DNA from: Prevotellaceae bacterium
GTDB lineage: Bacteria; Bacteroidota; Bacteroidia; Bacteroidales; UBA932
NCBI GenBank assembly: GCA_031287815.1
Contig: JAITSM010000045.1
Coordinates: forward strand, 1 to 5,213
DNA: 5,213 bases
Direction of reading: 5' to 3'
Under the pieces are notes generated by a model. The model had not been told where the DNA came from. It was given only the letters and a program-made list of their open reading frames with translations, and ran no database searches. A program made the translations under genes and the position numbers. Each line of letters begins with the position of its first letter. The stretch's first letter is position 1. Shown here one piece after another: positions 1-5,213 of the stretch.

Positions 1-14
1 TATAAACTAAAAAA

Positions 15-986
15 ATGAAAAAGATTCTTATTATTTCCTTATTGACGTTTGCTTTTAATATAGCAAACTACGCGCAGTTCTCGTTCATGCCCCCGCAGGA
101 ACCGCTGAAATGCACCGGCCGGCAATGCCTGATTGAACTTGTGGATAATTATTTCAAGGCGCTCGTGGCGCACGACCCCAGCCAAATACCGTTTGCCATG
201 AATGCCCGGTTTGTAGAAAACACCGACTCCAAGCCCATTGGCGAAGGGCTTTGGCAAACCGCTTCGGCGGCTCCTTCTTCTTTCAAAATCTACGTTCCCG
301 ACCCCACCGTCAAGGAAGTCGGTTTTATGGGAATGATGGAAGAAAAAGGACTGCCAGTAATGATCGCCATTCGCCTTAAAATAAACGACGACGGTTTTAT
401 CAACGAAGTCGAACATTTGGTAGTCCGGTACCTGGAGCAGAAGAATATGAAAAACCTGCAAACCGTCCGCCCCGGCCTTCTTGCCGCCGTTCCGGAAAAA
501 CAGCAGATGAAAAGATATGAAATGGTGGGTATCGCCTATTCTTACTATGATGCGCTGATTATGGACAACGGCTACCTGTCGCCCATAGCGGACGACTGCG
601 CCCGCCGCGAAAACGGCTCCCCGGCAAGCAACAGCGGCATCCCCGATAACGAAACGGACGAAAAACCCAACTACAGCGCCCTGAAAACCGTACCGCAATT
701 AAACACCAATATGATGGATTATATTGATGATATCGACAACGTCAGGGTATTTGCCGTTGACCAGGAAACAGGGCTGGCTATCGGATTTTCGCACTTCCGC
801 CATGCGATGCTGAAAAAGACGTTCCCGATTTACAACATGCCCGGCGTGAGCACGCGCGAAATGTTGGATATGCCTGCTTTTGACCTGCCGGCCGCCCACA
901 TTTTCAAGATTCGCGACGGACAGATTCACGAAATCGAAGCGCTGGGCTTTATGTCGGAATACAGGACGCCCACCGGCTGGGAATAA
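15..986 (+). CDS. Secreted DUF8021-like protein with two SnoaL/NTF2-like halves
   Basis: This 323-residue protein has an N-terminal signal peptide (MKK, hydrophobic residues 4-17, likely cut after Ala20 in NYA|Q), so it is probably periplasmic or secreted. The mature part looks like two NTF2/SnoaL-like halves. Half one, about residues 38-140, begins YFKALVAHDPS, continues through FVEN and GEGLW (76-80), and ends in a strand pattern around residues 119-137 (IRLKINDDGFINEVEH). Half two, about 170-323, begins YYDAL, has CARRENG (195-201), and ends FKIRDGQIHEIEAL (297-310) and GW near the C-terminus. This order of motifs fits my memory of DUF8021, a family seen mostly in secreted fungal proteins; its function is not known to me. 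NTF2-like folds often bind small ligands and include dehydratases, isomerases, lyases and cyclases, but no catalytic residue can be assigned here. The start ATG at 15 follows an A-rich stretch (ctaaaaaa) and is fixed by the signal peptide. Tandem stops (TAA TAA) end the gene 23 bp before the next. Family placement is moderately sure, function unknown. Confidence 0.85.
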   Translation: MKKILIISLLTFAFNIANYAQFSFMPPQEPLKCTGRQCLIELVDNYFKALVAHDPSQIPFAMNARFVENTDSKPIGEGLWQTASAAPSSFKIYVPDPTVKEVGFMGMMEEKGLPVMIAIRLKINDDGFINEVEHLVVRYLEQKNMKNLQTVRPGLLAAVPEKQQMKRYEMVGIAYSYYDALIMDNGYLSPIADDCARRENGSPASNSGIPDNETDEKPNYSALKTVPQLNTNMMDYIDDIDNVRVFAVDQETGLAIGFSHFRHAMLKKTFPIYNMPGVSTREMLDMPAFDLPAAHIFKIRDGQIHEIEALGFMSEYRTPTGWE

Positions 987-1009
987 TAATTTAAAAACAG
1001 AGGTATGCT

Positions 1010-2719
1010 ATGAAAAAAATGTTTTTACCTGTGGCGTTGTTCGCTTTGGCTACAGCGGCCGTTGTAACCTCCTGCGAAGAACAAAAGAAACTGTCGCATG
1101 AAGAAATTGTAGCTGACTTTATGTTCCAATACACCAACCTCACCCCTCAACAGGTAACCGATGCGGTGGGAACAAGCCCGCTCACATTTGCAAACAGCGA
1201 AAAAAGTCCCAGCTATACGCTCACGCTCGACGACAACACGTCGCTGGCCGTGCCGGAGGACGCAGCCTGTATGCGATTAAACGATATTACGCTGAACGTA
1301 TGGCGCAACAACCATACGCTTACTTTCTTTACCGCCGTAGTGGATGAGCGTACGCAGCTCGCCACCGTGTTTGAAACATGGCTTTGCGGGGAGAGCTTTT
1401 TTAACCAGACGCTGCCGCCGCGCGAACTGCAACGCCATATCGCCACAGGCTTTATTGCCGGCGGCGATGTCCCCAACCACCGCCACAAAGTTACCAAGCG
1501 GTTAACCGGAAAAGTGCTGCAATGGTCTGACGAGTTGACGGTGTTCGGTTCGCATAACTATTCGGCATCCGTGCCGGAAGGTTCTCTGCAAACATTCTGC
1601 TACCCGACGGATTACTACGAACTCGACAGCCGCCACTGGCTTTATTCGCGGGTGGAAGTAGAATTCAGCGGCGCATTCGTGCTTGAAGTGATCGACCTCT
1701 ATACCCTGAAAAAAATCGGCGTGCGGCTCGGGTTCGATGCGCAGGACAAATTTATCCACCAGCTCTACACTGACACGGGAACCGTTCGCGGACAGGTCGC
1801 CGCATTTGGCCCGTTTGGCGTATACAACCAACAACTGCTTTCTGCCGTCCCGGAATTTATGCGGATTCCTGCGGAGTTCCCAATAATTAAAGGATTGAGG
1901 TACCTCTACCGCCCGCTGGATTTGACCAAGCCGATGACGCTGGAAGAAGTGAAGGAAGTAGCCGTTAAAACAAAGGCATGGAAAGGCGCGTTTGAAGGCA
2001 CGGGCAAGGAGAAAAAAATGCTGGAACATTCTACACTGATGGATAACCGGAAATTTACCATTGCGTTTGACGATAAAACAACTTGGGACTACGAAATCGG
2101 CGAAGATTTCAGCATGCGCTTCCGGGAAGGCGCAGGCGAATGGAAAACGGAGCGATACGATGCCTTTGAGATAGACGACCAACTGGCGTTTTTTGCCCAC
2201 ACCACCGACAGCGATTGCCCGCTGGACGGTTTGCAGTATGCCGTTGACCTGAAAAACGGGCTGGTAACCTGCATCCGTTCCACTTTCGACAATGAGAAAG
2301 ACCCCCGCGTTCCCCGTCAGCAATGGCTCTTTGGCGTTATCAACACCGACGGCATTACGCCCGCGAAACACCGCCACCAATTCACTGACGAATTGCTTGG
2401 CCGCTCCTACACGTGGGAATACAGCGACGAAGTGGCTTCACAGCACTATTACACAACCACCGAGTCGTTTTCATTTGCTATTTTTCAAAACTCGGAAGTC
2501 GGCGTAATGGGCAGCTTCCCCTGCAAATACGTAAAAATCCGGGACGGCGTATACCTGATGTCATGGATCGAGATGCGCTCGCAAGGGATACAGGGTATTT
2601 TGCTTTTCAACACAAAAACCATGCACGACTGCGGCACCTGCCACGGCATGACGCACGACCAGACGTTTGAATTCAATACCTTCTGCGCCGAAGCAAGAAG
2701 CGCCGGACGGTATAATTAA
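1010..2719 (+). CDS. Lipoprotein with two tandem MoaF-like domains
   Basis: This 569-residue protein has a lipoprotein signal: MKK, a hydrophobic run, then VVTSC with lipidated Cys22. Cys22 is followed by Glu-Glu, a weak match to the acidic signal that sends some Bacteroidota lipoproteins to the cell surface. The rest looks like two copies of a MoaF-type module. Copy one spans about 65-240 and copy two about 340-550. Both have a strand ending in Asp-Asp (74-75, 354-355) and a conserved block starting with HRH (157-159, 454-456), then T, L, G, W, H and Y at the same spacing (constant offset of 297 residues). The second copy, with KYVKIRDGVYLMSWIE (506-521), resembles the C-terminal part of MoaF best. 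MoaF proteins are lipocalin-like barrels; the name comes from the Klebsiella monoamine regulon, so automatic labels of 'molybdenum cofactor biosynthesis' would mislead. CGTCH at 541-545 matches the heme c attachment motif. ATG 1010 is chosen for the signal peptide and the AGAGG upstream; ATG 1005 gives only Met-Leu-stop. Ligand and reaction are unknown. Confidence 0.85.
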   Translation: MKKMFLPVALFALATAAVVTSCEEQKKLSHEEIVADFMFQYTNLTPQQVTDAVGTSPLTFANSEKSPSYTLTLDDNTSLAVPEDAACMRLNDITLNVWRNNHTLTFFTAVVDERTQLATVFETWLCGESFFNQTLPPRELQRHIATGFIAGGDVPNHRHKVTKRLTGKVLQWSDELTVFGSHNYSASVPEGSLQTFCYPTDYYELDSRHWLYSRVEVEFSGAFVLEVIDLYTLKKIGVRLGFDAQDKFIHQLYTDTGTVRGQVAAFGPFGVYNQQLLSAVPEFMRIPAEFPIIKGLRYLYRPLDLTKPMTLEEVKEVAVKTKAWKGAFEGTGKEKKMLEHSTLMDNRKFTIAFDDKTTWDYEIGEDFSMRFREGAGEWKTERYDAFEIDDQLAFFAHTTDSDCPLDGLQYAVDLKNGLVTCIRSTFDNEKDPRVPRQQWLFGVINTDGITPAKHRHQFTDELLGRSYTWEYSDEVASQHYYTTTESFSFAIFQNSEVGVMGSFPCKYVKIRDGVYLMSWIEMRSQGIQGILLFNTKTMHDCGTCHGMTHDQTFEFNTFCAEARSAGRYN

Positions 2720-2737
2720 ATTTTAAAATTAAAAGAT

Positions 2738-4657
2738 ATGAAAAAAACATTTTTAATCTTCACCGCCCTTTGGCTGGCGTTGTCATCGCCGCTGTCGGCA
2801 CAACCCGAAGTAATGGCCTGGGGCAATATGACCGGTATCCGCATAGACGGACAGCTGATAGATTTTGAATCATTCCTGGCCGTTGTGGATAAAGACGGAA
2901 CAAAGACGGAATTTACCGGAAAAGAACTCCAAAGCCCGATGTACGCGCGCGAAGGCAAAACCCAAACGGTTACAACGGCTATTAACCGGATTCAATTTAA
3001 ACAGGCTGTTACCGAGAAAAGCAAAGGCGTAGCGGAGGTGTCCGTCGAGATGCAGCCGGATACGACGCTCGAAACAGGCGGCGTATATTTCCGGCTCCTG
3101 CTCCCGGCCAAGTATTATGAGGAAAAAACGCTGGAAATATCCGATAAGCGTATTTTTGTAAAAGGCGACGGGCAGCAGTTAACGCTGGACTTCGACAAGG
3201 CAGTGGTAGCCTTTGAAAAGAAACGCCCGAATCCTTTTGCTGCGTTCGGAGGATGGGGCGGCTTCAGGATGCCCAACGGGCCTACCGATTTATATATAGA
3301 AATTGCCGGGAAAAATGTGCAAAAAGGACAGGCTGCTTCCCTGCATTTCACGATTACGGCGGCAGGGGATATAGACACCGCGCCGGTGGATATCGTGGTG
3401 GATACAAAAAATCCCGGACATGAATTTCTGGGATTAGGCGGCAATTTCCGTTTACAGAACCCGCAAAAAGACCCGACAGTCATAGATTACTGCTTAACAA
3501 ATATGCGGGTTGCTTTTGGGCGTGTGGAAATGCCCTGGTACAGCTGGCAGCCGGAGGAGCAATCCGACCCGTTGCAGGAAGCGTTAAACGGTAAGATCAA
3601 TCCGCAGGTAGAAAATGCCATGAAAATGGCGCAACGCCTCAAAGCGCTCGGAATGCCGGTGATTGTAAGCGCATGGTTCCCTCCCACGTGGGCTACCGAC
3701 CCTGCCTATCCGCGGGGTTTCGGCGGGGTGGCCGCACAAAGGCTGCTTATTTATAAACAGGAACAAATCTATAAATCCATAGCCGACTATTTGGTGGCGT
3801 TGAAAAAGGTATACGGAGTGGAAGCGACCGCCTTTTCGTTCAATGAATCCGACATTGGTATTGATGTCTATCATACCCCCGAACAACATGCTTACCTTAT
3901 CAAAACATTGGGCGCGTATTTCGCCTCGCGGGGATTATCGACCAAACTGTTGCTTGGCGATAACTCGGATGCGACCACCTTTGATTTCATACTCCCTGCG
4001 CTGAATGACCCCGCCACTTATCCGTATATTTATGCCGTTTCCTTCCATTCCTGGCGCGGATGCGACGACCGGACGCTGAACAAATGGGCTTGGGCTGCCC
4101 GCCAAATCAACGTCCCGCTTATTATCGGAGAGGGAAGCACGGACGCCGCCGCCCACCGGTATTCGCAGATTTTTGCCGAAACCACGTTTGCGCTCTATGA
4201 AATCAATTTATATACGCGTATATGCGCCATCTGCCAGCCGCAGTCTATTTTGCAGTGGCAACTTACATCCGACTATTCGATTCTCTGGGGAGACGGAATT
4301 TATAATTCCACCGGCCCGCTGCGCCCGACGCAACGCTTCTGGAACTTGAAGCAACTGGCCGCTACTCCCGAACATTCGTTCTCCTTACCTTTCACTTGCT
4401 CGCGCGACGACGTCAACCCGGCTGTTTTCGGCAACATAGCCAAACAGCAATACGTGGTGCATGCCGTGAATAACGGGGCGGCGCGTTCGGCGGTCTTAAA
4501 AGGATTGCCGGTTACAAAGAATGCGAAAGTAACAGTTTTTGTAACAAACAGCCAGCAAGGTATGGAAGAAGTGAAAAATTATAAAATAGTAAACAACGAA
4601 ATAGCGGTTAATTTCCCTGCCGTAAGTTTTATTTCCATATTTATTAATGGGATGTAA
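2738..4657 (+). CDS. Secreted GH30-like glycoside hydrolase (clan GH-A)
   Basis: This 639-residue protein has a signal peptide (likely cut after Ala21, LSA|Q) and should act in the periplasm or outside the cell. Residues 22-220 form a beta-rich domain (opening MTGIRIDGQLIDFES, 31-45) with a Gly-rich loop at 168-182; I cannot assign it to a named family. From about 226 a (beta/alpha)8 barrel follows: LGLGGNFRLQ (231-240), GRVEMPWYSW (261-270), SAWFPPTWAT (311-320, like the SPW-PP-WM motif of GH30), SFNE (367-370), SFHSWRG (435-441), IIGEG (462-466) and QWQLTSDYSILWGDG (506-520). Asn369-Glu370 is the expected acid/base pair of clan GH-A and Glu465 the expected nucleophile; their spacing suits GH30. 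Residues 550-639 look like the small C-terminal beta domain that packs on the barrel in GH30. The enzyme should be a retaining beta-glycosidase; the sugar cannot be predicted. GH5, GH39 or an unclassified clan A family are alternatives. The start lies 18 bp after gene 2, behind an A-rich site; tandem TAA TAA ends it. Confidence 0.88.
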   Translation: MKKTFLIFTALWLALSSPLSAQPEVMAWGNMTGIRIDGQLIDFESFLAVVDKDGTKTEFTGKELQSPMYAREGKTQTVTTAINRIQFKQAVTEKSKGVAEVSVEMQPDTTLETGGVYFRLLLPAKYYEEKTLEISDKRIFVKGDGQQLTLDFDKAVVAFEKKRPNPFAAFGGWGGFRMPNGPTDLYIEIAGKNVQKGQAASLHFTITAAGDIDTAPVDIVVDTKNPGHEFLGLGGNFRLQNPQKDPTVIDYCLTNMRVAFGRVEMPWYSWQPEEQSDPLQEALNGKINPQVENAMKMAQRLKALGMPVIVSAWFPPTWATDPAYPRGFGGVAAQRLLIYKQEQIYKSIADYLVALKKVYGVEATAFSFNESDIGIDVYHTPEQHAYLIKTLGAYFASRGLSTKLLLGDNSDATTFDFILPALNDPATYPYIYAVSFHSWRGCDDRTLNKWAWAARQINVPLIIGEGSTDAAAHRYSQIFAETTFALYEINLYTRICAICQPQSILQWQLTSDYSILWGDGIYNSTGPLRPTQRFWNLKQLAATPEHSFSLPFTCSRDDVNPAVFGNIAKQQYVVHAVNNGAARSAVLKGLPVTKNAKVTVFVTNSQQGMEEVKNYKIVNNEIAVNFPAVSFISIFINGM

Positions 4658-4715
4658 TAAACGCAGGTGGTATTTTATTAGCCCAAAATAATACTATATT
4701 AACATTCCCACCCGG

Positions 4716-4743
4716 CGGTAAACGGTCAACGGCAACCGGCCAG
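4716..4743. repeat. Degenerate 7-bp tandem repeat, four units
   Basis: Four heptamers in a row each begin with CGG: CGGTAAA, CGGTCAA, CGGCAAC and CGGCCAG. Adjacent units 1-2 differ at one position; later ones drift further. The array sits just left of the terminator-like hairpin. It may be a decayed microsatellite; no function can be read from it. Confidence 0.6.
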
Positions 4744-4748
4744 GGGCT

Positions 4749-4785
4749 AAAAAAGAAGGCGCACTTCACAGAGAAGTGCGCCTTC
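4749..4785 (-). terminator. Leftward intrinsic terminator hairpin
   Basis: A perfect 13-bp inverted repeat, GAAGGCGCACTTC (4755-4767) and GAAGTGCGCCTTC (4773-4785), encloses a 5-nt loop (acaga). Six A residues at 4749-4754 become a run of six T directly after the stem when read on the minus strand, the layout of a Rho-independent terminator for leftward transcription. On the plus strand the stem is followed by CGTTCAG with no T-tract, so for the upstream operon it would be at most a 3'-end stabilising stem-loop or a Rho-assisted stop. No leftward gene is visible to its right within the window. Confidence 0.7.
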
Positions 4786-4914
4786 CGTTCAGTAAAGACA
4801 AGGCTTTGTTCGCATAGAGCGGTGGAAAAATTTCTTTGCGCTGGTGGCGAGCCGCATGTACCCGAATTATTTTTATTAACCTGTCGTAAAATACCAATAA
4901 TTGATAACAAAGTA

Positions 4915-4947
4915 TTTGTTAATTATCTCCTTTTACTGTTACCTTTG
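4915..4947 (+). promoter_or_regulatory. Bacteroidota-type promoter (TTTG / TAccTTTG)
   Basis: TTTG at 4915-4918 and TACCTTTG at 4940-4947 are separated by 21 bp. This matches the Bacteroidota sigma-ABfr consensus of a -33 TTTG and a -7 TAnnTTTG with 19-21 bp between. Transcription would start near 4953-4956 and run rightward into the AT-rich leader and the gene that begins near the window end. It is the only full match I found between the operon and the window end. Confidence 0.72.
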
Positions 4948-4984
4948 TCTTAAAATTTTATTAACGCAAGATTAAGAACGCTAT

Positions 4985-5003
4985 TTTGACTTACCCAGTC
5001 AAA
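4985..5003 (+). promoter_or_regulatory. Small leader hairpin followed by T4
   Basis: TTTGACT (4985-4991) pairs with AGTCAAA (4997-5003) around a 5-nt loop, and TTTT follows at 5004-5007. It lies about 30 nt after the predicted transcription start. The stem is short and AT-rich and the T-run is only four, so it is a weak candidate attenuator or operator and may be chance. Confidence 0.3.
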
Positions 5004-5094
5004 TTTTCGAAAAACGAAAGAAAAAAAATAACACGCAGAGAGCCCCTAATAACAATTGGTTAGTAGACAAAAGAGAAAAAAAACACACAAGGGC

Positions 5095-5205
5095 AGGGTA
5101 TGAATAACGGCACGAATTTTTGAAAAAGTTTAAACTTTAACAAAGCGAATAATTATAAAATAAGGTGCTTACGTTATTTTTAGAGGGTATGAATCGGGGC
5201 ATGAA
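5095..5205 (+). repeat. Imperfect 22-bp direct repeat around two start codons
   Basis: Copies at 5095-5116 and 5184-5205 match at 18 of 22 positions with an 89-bp offset. The shared core is AGGGTATGAAT, then three differing bases, then GGCA, one difference, and GAA. Each copy holds an ATG, at 5100 and 5189. The first opens a 7-codon frame ending in TGA (5100-5123, MNNGTNF); the second stays open to the window end (MNRGMKRE). The repeat may be a duplicated translation start or a repeated protein-binding site. Confidence 0.5.
5100..5123 (+). CDS. Possible 7-residue leader peptide
   Basis: ATG at 5100 opens MNNGTNF and stops at TGA 5121-5123. It lies in the predicted leader, after AGGGT, in the same sequence context as the likely start of the following gene at 5189. 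The peptide has no run of a single amino acid that would point to classical attenuation. A short frame like this can arise by chance; the repeated context is the only support. Confidence 0.2.
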   Translation: MNNGTNF

Positions 5206-5213
5206 AAGAGAAA
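5189..5213 (+). CDS. Start of a gene cut by the window end
   Basis: An open frame starts at ATG 5189 (MNRGMKRE) and runs off the window. ATG 5201 in the same frame (MKRE) is an equally likely start; AGAGGG at 5182-5187 sits 13 nt before it but only 1 nt before ATG 5189. The frame has a stop at 5156-5158, so it does not extend far upstream. The position after a good promoter and a long leader supports a real gene. Too few residues are visible to name it; a SusC-like receptor would be common beside such an enzyme but is only a guess. Confidence 0.4.

Larger units (their letters stand above)
4658..4914. other. Intergenic region after the operon, no gene seen
   Basis: This stretch follows the GH30-like gene and carries no convincing coding sequence. 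It starts AT-rich with a weak bulged hairpin (GTATT and ATT at 4670-4679 against AAT and AATAC at 4687-4694), then a GC-rich part with a heptamer repeat (4716-4743) and a strong hairpin (4755-4785), then about 80 bases of mixed composition (4786-4865) in which I recognise nothing. No rightward terminator with a T-tract is visible, so how the operon's transcript ends is unclear; the strong hairpin may define or protect its 3' end. Confidence 0.6.
4954..5188 (+). other. Long AT-rich 5' leader
   Basis: About 235 nt lie between the predicted transcription start and the first plausible start codon of the next gene. The region is AT-rich, with A-runs at about 5030-5038 and 5072-5083, a small hairpin (4985-5003), a 5-bp stem TTTCG/CGAAA with an A5 loop directly after it, a 14-bp palindrome (AAAGTTTAAACTTT, 5125-5138) and a direct repeat. 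No known riboswitch class was recognised. Its length would allow regulation of RNA structure or translation. Confidence 0.45.

Noticed and set aside
39..698. 219-codon open frame on the minus strand
   Set aside because: It is fully antisense to gene 1, which has a clear signal peptide and family motifs; the translation has no recognisable domain.
1005..1013. ATG CTA TGA mini-frame overlapping the start of gene 2
   Set aside because: Two codons only; the following ATG at 1010 gives the signal peptide and is the real start.
1502..2380. 292-codon open frame on the minus strand
   Set aside because: It lies inside the MoaF-like gene and mirrors its codon bias; no start context, export signal or domain supports it.
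3115..4156. Several minus-strand frames of 66-122 codons inside the glycosidase gene
   Set aside because: All are antisense to a gene with intact catalytic motifs and show low-complexity, unrecognisable translations.
4670..4694. Bulged AT-rich hairpin just after the glycosidase stop, as a rightward terminator
   Set aside because: The stem is weak (8 bp with a 2-nt bulge, mostly A-T) and no T-tract follows.
4644..4910. 88-codon minus-strand frame after the operon
   Set aside because: It uses a TTG start, runs through the terminator hairpin and the heptamer repeat, and overlaps the end of the glycosidase gene; the translation resembles nothing.
4651..4953. Plus-strand frame free of stops for about 100 codons
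   Set aside because: It has no ATG or GTG start, crosses the hairpin and repeat, and only touches a TTG just before its stop; it is probably chance.

Overview
The window looks like a piece of a Bacteroidota chromosome, most likely Bacteroidales. The clues are A-rich ribosome-binding regions instead of strong Shine-Dalgarno sites, a lipoprotein signal of the VTSC type, signal peptides cut just before Gln, a promoter of the Bacteroidota type (TTTG, 21 bp, TAnnTTTG), and a glycoside hydrolase typical of polysaccharide-using members of this phylum. The species cannot be told from the sequence.

Positions 15-4657 hold three rightward genes with gaps of only 23 and 18 bp and no promoter or terminator visible between them, so they very probably form an operon, or the end of one that starts before the window. 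All three products carry export signals. Gene 1 (15-986) is a secreted protein made of two NTF2/SnoaL-like halves and resembles the DUF8021 family best known from fungi. Gene 2 (1010-2719) is a lipoprotein made of two MoaF-like (lipocalin-type barrel) modules, each with an HRH-xx-T motif, and it ends with a CxxCH motif. Gene 3 (2738-4657) is a secreted clan GH-A glycosidase closest to GH30, with an intact catalytic pair (Glu370 after Asn369, and Glu465) behind a beta-rich N-terminal domain of about 200 residues.

Positions 4658-5213 carry no complete gene. They hold a degenerate 7-bp tandem repeat, a perfect 13-bp stem hairpin whose T-tract lies on the minus strand (a leftward terminator), a good rightward promoter, an AT-rich leader of about 230 nt with small hairpins and an imperfect direct repeat, and the probable start of another rightward gene cut by the window end.

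Together the three genes suggest an envelope system in which a glycosidase works with two small-ligand barrel or cone proteins, possibly on a glycoside whose aglycone or modified sugar needs further chemistry. The families and the operon layout are read from the sequence; the shared pathway is inference. The pairing of two internally duplicated small-fold proteins with a GH30-like enzyme is the most unusual aspect of the window.
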